Source: Cacajao melanocephalus
Taxonomy: Eukaryota > Chordata > Mammalia > Primates > Pitheciidae
Assembly: GCA_963573385.1 (NCBI GenBank)
Contig: CAUYLG010070477.1
Location: 62,001-126,000, forward strand
Length of the DNA: 64,000 bases
Direction of reading: 5' to 3'
Within the stretch, counting starts at the first letter, position 1. Every line of letters begins with the position of its first letter. Shown here one piece after another: positions 43,915-60,309 of the stretch. The notes beneath the pieces were generated by a model that did no database searches, had not been told where the DNA came from, and saw only the letters and a list, made by a program, of their open reading frames with translations. The position numbers were made by a program, and so were the translations under genes.

Positions 43915-44110
43915 CTATATTATGTCCCTCGATTTTCAAGACAACAGTATGATGTGGGTGATCTTATTATCCCCATTTTTACCGATAATCTCCAGATACA
44001 GAGAGGTAACTTGCCTGGGGCCACCCAATCAATACACAGCAAAGCCCCATACAAATCTGGGCTATTTGGTTCTAGATTTTGAGCTTTTTTCGACTTTGTG
44101 CCTAGGTAAA
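43915..44110 (-). mobile_element. MIR, reverse orientation
   Basis: GATCTTATTATCCCCATTTT, CAGATACAGAGAGGTAACTT and AAATCTGGGCTATTTGGTTC follow the MIR antisense order. It lies just upstream of the CLDN12 promoter. Confidence 0.72.
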
Positions 44111-44221
44111 CACTTTGAGGGAAAAAAAAATCCAGATTTAAGAATTTTTGCTAACCGTCTTACAGGCAAATCACCTTACAGGCAACTCAAAACTACTTTT
44201 AGTTTTGTTTCATTTTGCCGC

Positions 44222-44244
44222 GTGTGTGTGTGTGTGTGTGTGTG
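44222..44244 (+). repeat. (GT)n microsatellite
   Basis: About 11-12 GT units immediately upstream of the CLDN12 promoter. Confidence 0.9.
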
Positions 44245-44269
44245 TTTTGTTTTTTCTTTAACCGATAAC

Positions 44270-44564
44270 CCAATCTAGTCGGAACCTAAGGTGCAAAAGG
44301 AATCCGGGGAGGTGGAGGAGGAGAAAGGGAAAGGCAGGAGGTGGTCGCAGGATGTTGCCTACGATTAGAGGCCCCGTGGATTCTGGGAATTGTAGTCCCA
44401 GCCATCCAGGGCATTGCCGTTTAGGGCTGCGGGAGAACCTGACTCTGCTCCCAGAAGCCTCTGGTGTGCCTCGCTGGGAACGCACTTCCTGGGACGCTGA
44501 GAGGGAGACGCTCCAAGAGGCTCCTCAGTGTGGGCGAGTAAAATGCCCTGCGTGTGAGAAGCAG
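44270..44564 (+). promoter_or_regulatory. CLDN12: CLDN12 promoter and noncoding first exon
   Basis: A CpG-enriched, TATA-less stretch contains a ZNF143-type element and ends in AGAAGCAG followed by the donor GTAGGT at 44565. It has the position and orientation expected of the first untranslated exon of CLDN12. The transcription start is probably near 44400, which is inferred. Confidence 0.6.
44380..44398 (-). promoter_or_regulatory. ZNF143/THAP11 (SBS) element
   Basis: TTCTGGGAATTGTAGTCC is the reverse complement of the ACTACAATTCCCAGAA core bound by ZNF143 and THAP11, a classic promoter-proximal motif usually lying near the transcription start. Confidence 0.75.
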
Positions 44565-46372
<1,808 letters not shown>

Positions 46373-46525
46373 CTAAATTGCCTTTTTAAAAAAACTTACT
46401 GTCCACCCTTTTTAGTATAACATTTCATTGGTTTTAGGTGATTGCTAATTATTCTAATCCATGGGAATTCAAGCAGAGTTTTTAGAGTATTATGTTAATT
46501 TGGAGTATTTTTCCTATTTCTTTAG

Positions 46526-46615
46526 GCTCAGATTATTGCTACTGTGTATTCAGAGCTGCATGTGTTTCTTCTAAGTTGAATAAAGCTGTTTTGGAACTAT
46601 CAGGTACCTCGAAGG
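46526..46615 (+). other. CLDN12: candidate noncoding exon 2 of CLDN12
   Basis: A unique 90-base segment between Alus is bounded by TTCTTTAG and GTAAGTAC, both strong splice consensus sites. It has no long open frame, so it would be untranslated. It could also be a decoy. Confidence 0.45.
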
Positions 46616-46826
46616 GTAAGTACATCCTTTGATTATATCTTATTTCCCTCCCTCCTGCTACCAATAATGGCCAATAATGATGCTGTTTTTTTTCTCTTGT
46701 TCAACAAAATAAAGATATAGGGCAGATCTCTCTTGTGAATGCAATGATTGATGACCTACAGTTTCTAAGAAAACCCAAATTATAGGTAGAAGGAACTGTC
46801 AATGTTACCATCAAGAATTAAGTTAG

Positions 46827-48384
<1,558 letters not shown>

Positions 48385-49410
48385 CTAATCATTGTTGAAG
48401 TTAGCCAGTATTGCTAAACCTAGTTATTTATTTCTAGAAGCATAGTCTGTATGTAAGTACCTAAGGATGGCCTCCTCTTTGCTAATCACAGGTTTCTGGG
48501 AGAAGGAAATGAATATTGTGTTATAAAATCTTTTATAAAATGGGAGTCTTTTGGCCAAAAAGGAGCAGAAAGCAGGGGCACAGTCTAGAAGCAGTCTGGA
48601 TGCATCAGAATGCAGGGTGGTATGAATTCTCCCAAATGAAGTGAATGGAACTGAGACTAAATTTCTGTCTGTATTCTGACCAGAGTTATATAGAACCTCC
48701 ATTTGTTTGTTCATTCATTCAATAAATAATTGAGTGCCTTTTATATGCCCGTATTGGACACAGTGAACGAAACAAAGGGATCTCTGTCCTGGAATTCACA
48801 GTCTGATGGGAAAGAAAACAACACTGAACAAGTAATTATAAGAATCATCACTGCTACAGAAGAAAAAGTGCAAAAGTGCTACCACAGCATATAACCAGGG
48901 GCGGGGGGAGGTTTAGGGTGAACCTTCCTGGACACTAGAAGAATGAGTAAATATTAGCTAAGCAAAGAATAGGTTGGGATTAAGAAACTTCTAGGAGAAA
49001 GAAGAGCATGAGGGAAGACCCTTAACCAAATTAGAAAGTGGAAAATTTGGGAAGTTAAAAGAAAGGTGGTGTGGCTGCATAGACTATAGTGTATAAGGTG
49101 GAAGCGTGGCACATAAGAAGGTTGAGAATTTGGTAGGAATTAGATGGCGTAAGCTACGGGGAGGATTTAAAACTTTACAGACTATTCTGTGGGAGATGCG
49201 AACTTATTGAATGGTAAGAAATGGAATGACGGATGAGGTTTGCATTTGAAAAAAATTATTCTGGATTAAAACTAGTTGGCACAGCACAAGAGTAGAAGTC
49301 TTTTTACCCCTGCCAGTATGAACAAATCCTAATCTGGAAGTCAGCATTATCTTTGTTTTAAAACATTAAACATATTCTTTCCCCCAAACTATCCTATAAA
49401 ATGTTACTTC
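48385..49410. repeat. CLDN12 intron with ancient unnamed repeat
   Basis: From the TTCATTCATTCAATAAATAA block at 48710 to about 49270 the sequence follows an old mammalian repeat pattern (GTGAACGAAACAAAGGGATC, GAACCTTCCTGGACACTAGA). I cannot name the family. Confidence 0.45.
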
Positions 49411-49706
49411 AGCCAGGCACAGTGGCTTACTTTTGTAATCCCAGCCCTTTGAAAGGCTGAGGTGTGGGGATTGCTTGAGCCCAAGAGTTCAAAATTAGCT
49501 TGGGCAGCATAGCAAGACCCCATCTCTACAGAAAACTTAAAAATTAGCCCAGCATGGTGGCATGCAGCTATAATCCCAGCTACTCAGGAGACTGAGGCAG
49601 GAGGATTACTTGAGCCCAGGATCTCAGCTCACTGAAATCTAGTGAGCTGTGGTCATGCCCTGTTCTCCACCTTGGGTGATAGAGTAAGACCCTGCTTTAA
49701 AAGAAA
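49411..49706 (+). mobile_element. Alu (J-like)
   Basis: AGCCAGGCACAGTGGCTTAC start, two diverged arms. Confidence 0.88.
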
Positions 49707-50118
49707 TTACTTTATCTTTCTGGTGGGATATATGACTTATCAAATCGTAGGTATGTGAAATTAGGAACAGGACATAAAAAGTAAAGTAGCCAAAAGAAGT
49801 TACAAGGAACTAGACATTAATTCCAGCATCAGGCTGAATTTTAGCTTAAGAATTAAGGTTAATAGTACTTTCATTCTGAAAAAGTGCCATGGTATCCTTG
49901 TTGACCCTGTAGAGAGTCCTTTGTCTGTCCATGAGATCTGAGCTAAGAATGCTTCATCAAAGGCAATTTCAGAGGACCGATAGAACACTTGTATTGATTT
50001 GATACAGGAGATAGTTAAAAGCACTTAATACTGAAATAAATATTGACCCACCTCTCTTCATTAATGTCATTTGATAGTCTATAGGCTAAGAATTATAGGA
50101 ATTTATTTTTCTTAAAAA

Positions 50119-50249
50119 TTTGTATTTTTGTAGAGACAGGGTCTCGCTATGTTGCCCAAGCTGGTCTTAAACTCTTGGGCTCAAGCTATCCTCTCACCGG
50201 AGCCTCCCAAAGTGCTGGGATTACAGGCATGAGCCACAGCACCTGGCCT
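50119..50249 (-). mobile_element. Alu right-arm monomer, reverse
   Basis: TTTTTGTAGAGACAGGGTCT to GAGCCACAGCACCTGGCC; single-arm element. Confidence 0.85.
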
Positions 50250-50395
50250 GGAATTTATTAATAATAGAGTTATACATCTTCATCTTGTTTCTCACTCCAC
50301 TTACATTGCAGGAATCAGTATTACAAGGCAGTTTTATTGCAGAAATCTCAATTACATTGAAATTCCAAGTATTTCTATACAACTTCTGTTTTTGC

Positions 50396-50683
50396 TTGTT
50401 TGTTTGTTTGTTTTGAGACAGAGCCTTGCTCTGTTGCCCAGGCTGCAGTGCAGTGGTGCGATCTGGGTTCACTGCAACCTCTGCCTCCCAGATTCAAGCC
50501 TCAGCCTCCCGAGTTGCTGGGATTACTGACACGTGCCATCATGCTGGCTAGTTTTCGTATTTTTAGTAGAGATGGGGTTTCACCATGTTGATCAGGCTGG
50601 TCTCAAACTCCTGACTCAAGCGATCCACTCACCTTGGCCTCCCAAAGTGCTGGGATTACAGGCATAGCCACTTCGCCCAGCCA
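50396..50683 (-). mobile_element. Alu, reverse orientation
   Basis: (GTTT)n tail, GAGACAGAGCCTTGCTCTGT start, GCCACTTCGCCCAGCC end. Confidence 0.93.
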
Positions 50684-50718
50684 GTATACTACTTCTGAAA
50701 GCAAAAAGGAGTTGTGAT

Positions 50719-51131
50719 ATACACCATGGAATACTATGCAGACATAAAAAAGGATGAGTTCATGTCCTTTGTAAGGACATGGATGAATCTGGAAACCATC
50801 ATTCTCAGCAAACTGACACAAGAACGGAAAACCAAACACCCCATGTTCTCACTCATAAGTGGGTGTTGAACAATGAGAACACATGGACACAAGGAGGGGA
50901 ACATCACACACTGGGGTCTGTTGGGGGGTGGGGGCTAAGGGAGGGATAGCAGGGGGTGGGGAGATTGGGGAGGGATAACATTAAGAGAAATACCTAATGT
51001 AGGTAACAGGGGGATGGAGGCAGCAAACCACCATGGCATGTGTATACCTATGTAACAATACTGCAAGATCTGCACATGTACCCCAGAACTTAAAGTGAAA
51101 TAATAATAAAAACCATATTCACCAAGAAAAA
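50719..51131 (+). mobile_element. LINE-1 (L1P-type) 3' end with 16-bp target-site duplication
   Basis: ATGGAATACTATGCAGACAT, CCCATGTTCTCACTCATAAG and ACATGTACCCCAGAACTTAA are the ORF2 tail and 3' UTR of a primate-lineage L1. The G-rich 3' UTR tract lies at 50919-50975. AAAAAGGAGTTGTGAT at 50703-50718 recurs with one change at 51132-51147. Severely 5'-truncated and dead. Confidence 0.93.
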
Positions 51132-51147
51132 AAAAAGGAATTGTGAT

Positions 51148-52128
51148 TGCATTAGAACTTTGAATGGGTTATCTGAAGTCTTCTGAAGCTTGAAGGAAAC
51201 AGAGGGAACGTTTTTCTTATGTAGTCACAACTTTAATCAAATCATTCTCCTTTACTTCTCAGTCTTTAACTCCTGGTTGATAAATTTTATTTACTTACTC
51301 ACTTTGCTTAACACCTAACAATAATCATTTGTATGTAATAATTATACAGTTGATTCACCACCAGCACTTTGAATTTACATAAAACAGCCGATTCTTTCCA
51401 CAAGTCTGTCTATAAATACACTGGGAGCAAGGTCCAGGTCTCAGTAGTCTTGGTGTCTTTCCAGGGCTTACTAGAGTGTTTTGCATATGCTAGACACTCA
51501 GCACAACATAAGTACTCGTTGAATGAATGATTGCTTCTTAGTAACAGCTACTTCCTTGTACAGTTCTTCATTACCAGTGACCCACCTTTGTGAGTTACTG
51601 TGGTCTTTGTACAGAGCCCACTGCTCGTTTATTCAAATAATCCTAGAATGACTTGTGTGCGAGGCACACAAGTTGTATGGGAGAGATAGACAGGTTAATG
51701 AGCAAAGACCACCAGAGAGCTGTATCCTAGAGCTTGGCATCTCTACTAGCCTTTTCCAATGCAAACATTCTCAAATCTGTACTGGTTTCCATTTCTGTAC
51801 TAAGGTATTTGGTTGCTACTATTAAGGAAAACAAATTTTTCCCCATTTGCATGAAAAAAATACTGTAATTTCTTTGTCTTCCCATTTCATAAGATTTTCT
51901 TAAACAATTGCTACTTCTGATAATACTGATAGAAGGTAACATAATAAATAGTAAACTAACATTAATGGAAAAACTTGGAACTAACCGTGTTTAACTTGAG
52001 GACTTTAAAAATGGTTACTTTTGCTTAAACTCTGATTTTATATTGTACATTTATATACGCTGTATGTGTATATTTGAATATATGTATGTACACATAGGCA
52101 TTTTTTTGGTTAGTAAAATTATTCTGGC
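51148..52128. other. CLDN12 intron, mostly unassigned
   Basis: MIR/L2-type 3' tail at about 51465-51535 (AAGTACTCGTTGAATGAATG) and a perfect hairpin at 51651-51673. No coding signal. Confidence 0.45.
51651..51673. repeat. perfect 10-bp inverted repeat with 3-base loop
   Basis: ACTTGTGTGC, then GAG, then GCACACAAGT. Confidence 0.9.
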
Positions 52129-52306
52129 TAGGCGCAGTGGCTTGTGCCTATAATCCCAGCTGGTAATTTCAGCATTTTTGGAGGCCAAGGAAAGAAGATT
52201 ACTTGAGGCCAGGAGTTAAAGACCAGTCTGGCCAACATGTTGAAAACCAGGTCTCTTAAAGAAAGCAAGAGAAAGGAAAGAAGAATTGTGGGGGTGGAAG
52301 GAGGAG
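52129..52306 (+). mobile_element. Alu left-arm, truncated by next Alu
   Basis: CTAGGCGCAGTGGCTTGTGC start, ending in a purine-rich tail (GAAAGGAAAGAAGAA). Confidence 0.85.
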
Positions 52307-52953
<647 letters not shown>

Positions 52954-52974
52954 TAAAATAAATAACATTGTTTT

Positions 52975-53751
52975 ATAAAGAACATTTTGTCCTCCCGCTG
53001 GAATTCATATGAGAATCACATTCTAAGCCAGCTTCCTAGCATTTTGGTCATAATTGTCTTTCTGATCCTGAAAGCTTGGAAACACAACACTGCCGTCTCA
53101 GGAGATAATATTTGATTCTCAAAGGATGATGGAACTGTATTCAGAAATAAAAATTATTCTCAACCTTGCCCGTTCACATGCTCTGACCAAAAAAAGTAAA
53201 TGAGCTACCTTATTGAAGTAGTCTGCTGTTACCTCACAGTTGGCATTGTAGAAGGTAGAGAAAATATATTTGTGCTCTGCTTTGAGAGTGAATATCAGAC
53301 CCTTGAGGAAATCAAAGCTGAATAAAATGCTAGCTTTTTGTAGTTTGTCATTTACAGAAAAAGAATATGGCCTTTTAATTTGGAAGGAAAGAAAGGCCTG
53401 GCTACTGTTTTTCTTATAATTGCATTAGTAGAAATAGGTTGTCATTACTTCAAAAATGTTTGCATTCATCTTATATGAACAGTAGTAGTAGTAACCAACA
53501 AGTGCTATAGATTTCCCTGAAAAGCACTTGGGTTATCTTGAATCAACAAGAAAGTAGATAAGCAGAATAATTTCAGGGACCTTTGTTCTTATCTTTTCAT
53601 TTGACTGACTCATTGGAGATTAGCTCATTTACCTTTTATAATTTCTTAGTGTGCCTAGTACATAGGGGTGAGATCAGTTTGCTTTTTCTTAGTTAACATT
53701 CAGTGAATGTTCTTTGAACTACTTTGGTGTGCCAACCACTGAGTTGGGTCA
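52975..53751. other. CLDN12 intron, unassigned
   Basis: No repeat or gene recognised. Confidence 0.4.
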
Positions 53752-54025
53752 CTGAATGCTAAGAAATAGTTAACACTTGGGCATAGCATTTATTGTGTTC
53801 TAGACATGTTTTAAGCTCTTGATATTATATTAACTCATTGGACCCACAGAACAACCCTGTGATGTTGGCACTCTTATTTTTTCAATTTCACAGATGAAGA
53901 AAATGAGGCAGGGAAGTTCTGTATCTGGCCCAACATCAGTGGGCTAGTAAGTGAGGAGACAGGGATTAGAATCCAGGCAGTCTGGCTAAGAGTTGACCCT
54001 CAACCATTCTCCTGTCCTATAGTGC
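53752..54025 (-). mobile_element. MIR, near full length, reverse
   Basis: TTAACACTTGGGCATAGCAT, CACAGATGAAGAAAATGAGG, GGGATTAGAATCCAGGCAGT and AAGAGTTGACCCTCAACCAT occur in antisense MIR order. Confidence 0.88.
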
Positions 54026-54528
54026 TTCTTTCCCTACACCTTTCCCTTTTATGCGCCTTCTCCACCCCTGCTGTATGAACATTTGAGCCTGGATTTGTGG
54101 TGTTTGTAGCTAACTGATGACTGGTGAGTGGGCCCTTGCAATACGAGTGCCTGACACATGCAGAGTGATTGATATATGTGTGTTGAAAGAATGATTATTG
54201 ACAGACAAGAAGATTGAAGGTGTGATTGTAAGAGACTTTAACATTATCTTGGTTGTTTTTAAATAGTGAAGAAAAATACTGATGGCTAAAGATTTTAGTT
54301 GCTCCATGACCCAGTCAGTAATAACCAAATGTGTGTGCACCTGTGCTCTGAGGTCACACACACATGCATTTATATACCCTTGTATTGTACAGAGAGGAAA
54401 CAAGGGGGAGACTTTTCCTCTTGGCATTGACATTTCATCATTAGCTGTGTTGCCAGTTGGCACCACCCTTCCTTCTCTGTTCTCTTATTGTCCCCTCACG
54501 ATTTGTCCTCTTGTGTGTCACCCCCTAG
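54026..54528. other. CLDN12 intron end before the coding exon
   Basis: Unique sequence becoming pyrimidine-rich over the last 80 bases before the acceptor. Confidence 0.5.
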
Positions 54529-55296
<768 letters not shown>

Positions 55297-57805
55297 TGGG
55301 GAAATAGTTAATTGTTAAAACTTCTTGTAGCCTCACATTCCCCTTGTGCAAGGAGCTCTTTTGGACCTGTATACATTTTCCTTTGTTTTTGACCAATCAT
55401 TGAAGCCAAATTTGTATGTCCTGGTAGAATGAAGTGCTGCTAGTTTTTATGAAAAGTACATTATATTAAATGTGAATTTTTTATTTTGCTTCTTATACTG
55501 GAAGGAATTTTAGCCTTCATATTGATATCTAATCAGTTATTTAAGTGGAAAAGGCCTGCATCACAATTGAGGTGATTTAGAGGAACATGTTAAAGAATGA
55601 TGGTTAACAGAAACTGTTGTATACAATCTTCATGAACATTTCAGTGTGTATTTTTCTTTTTCTACAATACCTTTAACTGCAAAAAAAAAAAGCAGTTTCA
55701 AATATAAGAAATTTATTTCAGGCAAAGGTAATATTTTAATAGTAGTCAATAATCTAGCTTAAGCTTGTAACTCTTCTCTCTTGGGGCTAATTGTATGAAT
55801 AGGTATCAATATGTTGAAAATTACTTTTGTGAGTTTCTTCTACCTCATGCCAACGTTTAAAAGTAAAATGTATTTTAAATGATGTTAGAATAAGACTAAC
55901 ATTCTAAATATCTACTACTTATGAATGACATGTAACAATTTTAACATTAATGATTCCATAAATTACATTATTGGGATTAAACTGTGCTTTATGACAGGTT
56001 AGTGTTTCCTTCATGAAAATCCTTTTTTGGAGATATCATTCATCAAGCAGTACTCATACCCATATACAATCTCTTAGTGGCTAAGAGAAATAAATAAAAG
56101 GGCCATAATGGTTTGTTCTCTTTCACACATAATTTAATATGGGACAAGAAGTCTGTTCTTCAGTAACTACACTAGAGATTTACTCTGGTGACTGCCTTTT
56201 GAGTTATGGGTGAAGTAAGTATGGCCTTACCATAACCTTGATTCATTCACCCTTGATTAATTTCCCACCCCCGTCACTGATTATTTCCTTGAGCATATAT
56301 CTCTGCCTAACACTTTAGTAGGTGCTATAGAGGATACATGAGAAGTATGAGATCTGGTCCCATCCAGTAAGATATTTTCATAGAGAAGATCAAAATGTTA
56401 CCTGACAGTTGGGGAACAGTCTAAGTTCATTGGCAGTTGGCCTTAACTTCTTAATCATTGATCCAGGAATATATTTTAACCAGAGACATGAATTTCTGGC
56501 AGACAGACAAATTGTACAATACCAACAATATCCTGGACCTTGAAATTCTGTTTACTTCAGTCCATTGTATCCTTAAGGCACCTGTGTTAGCCTAGATTTT
56601 GTAATAACACTCTTTTATGAGAATGGGCAAAAGTGACAGAGAAATTAAATTGTTCCCTCTCCACTTCTGAAAGTATGATGATGTATTAAGGAAGGAGGAG
56701 TTATTAAAAGTGTCTCTTCTGATGAGGTAACAGTTAGATGAAACCATGTTAAAACTGAGATGAACATTTAGAAATTCAGGGATATTGGGTCTTTAGCCTT
56801 ATGAATTTGAGCTGCTTATTTAATTGGTGTGATTTGCTACATATTAGTACTATATTCATAAGGATTTTTTTATTAATCATTACAGATTTTACAAACAGCT
56901 AGTTGTATGGTAAACAGATTATTATACTTTTTGCAAATCCGAATATGATTCTAGTTAGTATTTGTGTAGATGTATTTGGTACTTTTTCCCCTAATTCCAA
57001 CACTAGTTTATATATATAGCAAATAAATCTAGTTGTATACATTTTTAAATACCATCAGTAGAAAACACACAAGCCTATGGTTTTTTTAGTTAATAGCTTC
57101 TGATTTCTTTCACTTTTCACTTTTCTCAGATGTAGCGGAGTCTTGATCATTTTAAGACAATGGTGGGTAGAATTTTGAGATTAATATTACTTTTCTCTTT
57201 TTATTAATTAATTTCAGTCCTCTCTCACTATGCTTTTGTCCAGAAGGATAAAGAATTCTACCATCCCCTGGGTCTTTGTGTATAAACAATGTTAAAGAAA
57301 GGTAGACTCAGTTATTAAGATATTAGACAGTTTTTTTAGTCCATGGGATTGTACATATAAACATTAAGCTTTCCTATAAGAATCTTTTGGCCTTGTAATC
57401 TTTAGTCTCAAAATGGTATTTATTATGCATTCACTAGACAAACAGCTGTTTCCTTATTGTCTTTTTTCTTTAGTGTTTCTGATTTGCTATCAGTAGCTAT
57501 TTTTAAGGCCATCAAGGGAAAACAATTATTTACAGTGTTTGAAGTCACTTTTGAGCCTTCATCAAGGTCTCATTGTGATGGGAGAGATACCTTTTGTTGT
57601 TAAAAGCCAATTAATGTTAAAGGCCTTTTATGGAAGCCAACTTGGAAAACAACCTTAAATGCGGATGTATCAGATTTGGTTTATCCAGCCATGGGAGAGA
57701 AAACAAACCTAAGTTAACTTTACTTGTACATACACACTATGATGGATAGTATGTTTGCTGTAAACTACAATGTAAAACCTCAATAAAAGTGCACTGTACT
57801 TCTTG
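55297..57805 (+). other. CLDN12: CLDN12 3' UTR
   Basis: AT-rich sequence of about 2.5 kb with no Alu or L1, running from the stop codon to the AATAAA at 57782. The sharp absence of young repeats across this stretch, compared with both flanks, fits a conserved long 3' UTR. An earlier AATAAATAAAA near 56088 could serve as an alternative signal. Confidence 0.7.
57782..57787 (+). terminator. CLDN12 polyadenylation signal
   Basis: Canonical AATAAA followed by a T/G-rich stretch within 30 bases. It lies just before the first downstream Alu, so it is the likely main poly-A site. Confidence 0.6.
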
Positions 57806-57956
57806 ATGTTTATTAAAAAATGATGTATTTTTACAAGTTTCTGTTTCTGTTTTTTTCTCAGTGTTTTAGGTGAAATATTTTGAGAAATGTTTCTCGAATG
57901 TATATAAATTGAAAAAGACAGTTTCATTTAAAGCCCTAAAACATATGAATTGGAAG

Positions 57957-58128
57957 GCCGGGTGCAGTGGCTCATGCCTGTAATCCCAGCACTTTGGGAG
58001 GCTGAGGCAGGGGTATCACTTGAGGTCAGGCACTTGAGACTATCCTGGCCAACATGGCGAAACCCTGTCTGTACTAAAAATACAAAAAATTAGCCAGGCA
58101 CCGTGCTGCATGCCTGTAATCCTAGCTA
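57957..58128 (+). mobile_element. Alu truncated at its 3' side
   Basis: GGCCGGGTGCAGTGGCTCAT start; breaks off in the second arm at a CT/CA-rich stretch. Confidence 0.92.
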
Positions 58129-58138
58129 CTCTCTCTCA

Positions 58139-58166
58139 AACACACACACACACACTCTCACACTGT
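58139..58166 (+). repeat. short (CA)n-(CT)n tract
   Basis: AACACACACACACACACACT followed by CTCACAC, directly after the truncated Alu. Confidence 0.8.
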
Positions 58167-59163
58167 ATTCAGCAAATTTTTGGGAAGATAGTGAGATGGT
58201 GGATGAGAAGAAAAGAACATTTTTCTTATTTTATATGAAAAACCCTGTGTGACTAGACCTCTTAGCAAAAGTATAGTAATCATGATTTGGGGATGATCTT
58301 ATTAACCAGAATCCTCTTTAGAAAGATGGAGTATAAACTCATATCTCCAGGATTTTGCTTTATAGAAAAAAAAGGCACAGCTTCTCATTAAGAGAAAAAA
58401 CATTATTGATACTTTACATTATATAATACTTAATGGCCTTTTCCCAAAATTCATTCTCAAATTGTTGAAAGTGAATCTAGTAAATAAATCTAGATAACTC
58501 ACTTAAATTTTTAAATAACTTCTGCTTTTCTCTTCATGCCTCCTTTTTTGACCTCACTTTCAAAAAAATAATCTTGTGGTGTGGAAGATCCAGGTGGCAG
58601 TTTGTCACCAGGAGGCTGCTGCAAGGGACCTACCAGGCCCTGGTAGCCCTCCTCTGGGGTCAGCCCATCTTCACCTTTGCTGGCCATGTGGATGAGGGCG
58701 GAGACTCAGCTGGTCCCTTGTGTTCCAGAACTGCTAACCTGCTTCTCTGGCTGCTTCTGCTTTAAGAGCTCAAAGGTAGCAGTGGAGTGCTGGAGCCAAG
58801 TGGTATTGGGCCACAAGAACCAGTGTGTATATCTCTTCCCAATCCCCCGACCTGTGACATCATATTTGTTGCTTGAAATTGGTCGTGGTGAAAGTACTTA
58901 TGCTCTAGAAATTGTTATACAAGTTAGGGCTTTGCTTTGCCTTTTCCTGAGAGCTGATTGTTAAACATTTACTGGCACACGCTGCTCAGGCAAGACTTAC
59001 TTGCTGAGGTTCAGGTTAGCTAATGAGGAAATAAGGAATCATAGCAATACTGAGAGTTGTAAAACTTTATCTGTGTTAAAGGGGCTATCTGAAATAGCCT
59101 CTTAACAGGTTTCTCTGTCTCCAATCCTACCACAAATACACTAGGCTTCAGAATGATCCTAAT
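58167..59163. other. intergenic DNA with a GC-rich patch
   Basis: AT-rich except for 58575-58860, where GC content rises sharply and the frame stays open for about 63 codons. Could be a pseudogene fragment or an old repeat; I do not recognise it. Confidence 0.35.
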
Positions 59164-59176
59164 AAAATGCAACTGA

Positions 59177-59471
59177 GGCCGGGTGCGGTGGCTCACAGCT
59201 GTAATCCCAGAACTTTGAGAGGCCGAGGCAGGTGGATCACCTGAGTTCAGGAGTTCAAGACCAGCCTGGCCAACATGGCGAAACCCCGTCTGTACTAAAA
59301 ATACAAAAATTATCCAGGTGTGGTGGCATGCATCTGTAGTCCCAGCTACTCGGGAGGCAGAAGGCAGAAGAATTGCTTGAACCCAGGAGGCGGAGGTTGC
59401 AGTGAGCTGAGATCTCACCATGGTACTCCAGCCTGGGTGACAGAGTGAGACTCCATCTTGAAAAAGAAAAA
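59177..59471 (+). mobile_element. Alu with perfect 13-bp target-site duplication
   Basis: GGCCGGGTGCGGTGGCTCAC start. AAAATGCAACTGA at 59164-59176 recurs at 59472-59484. Confidence 0.96.
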
Positions 59472-59764
59472 AAAATGCAACTGATACCTAGTCTCTCCTA
59501 TACTTAAATAATTTGACAGCTACATCTTAGTCTAAGCACAGAGACATGAGTTGTTTAGAAGAAGAATTTTTTTCAGTGTGCCCAGAGATGATAAGACTGC
59601 TGGTGATTACTGACACTAAAAATATCTCAGAAGATGAATGTGTAAAAAAAAAAGTGAATTTAATAAATAACAGAATATCTCTTTTCCGTGACTAAATTGG
59701 TCACATTCCTTATTCAAGGAATATCTGTTTCCTCTATTATTCATTATTATAGAAAGAGTGGCAT

Positions 59765-60309
59765 GATGAATATGGTAGCTAGCCTCCAAGATGGACCAGG
59801 TGATCTTGCTTCCTGGTATTCATACCCTGTGTATTCCCTTCTCCCACTGAGCACTCCCTACTGGTAACTCCCTCCCTGTGTTACCAGTAGGATTTTGCAG
59901 AAATGATGGTGTGTGAGGTTATAGATCATAAAAGACATAGCTTCTGTTTTGTTCTCTCTTGGATCACATACTCTGGGGTAAACCAGCTACAATATTGTGA
60001 GGACATACACAGGTGTAGGATTAACATAGGAAGAGCTGAAGCCTTCTGCCAACAATCTGTACCAAATTGCCACCCATGTAAGAGAGCCATCTTGGAAGTG
60101 AGTTTTCCTAACCCCAACCAAACCTTTAGGTGACTGCAAACCTGGCCAATGTCTTGAATGCAACCAGAGTGAGAGACGGAAAACCAGCATCACTCAGTTA
60201 AGTCCTCCCACCTTCTTGACCCACATAAATTGGATGAAACAATGCTTATTATTTTCTTAAGCTGCTAAATTTTGGGGTGTTTTGTTATGCAGCAGTAGAT
60301 AACTAATGC
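59765..60309 (+). mobile_element. MLT1-type MaLR LTR
   Basis: GAAGCCTTCTGCCAACAATC, CACCCATGTAAGAGAGCCAT and TTATGCAGCAGTAGATAACT, in this order, are characteristic of MLT1 LTRs. Noncoding solo LTR. Confidence 0.78.
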
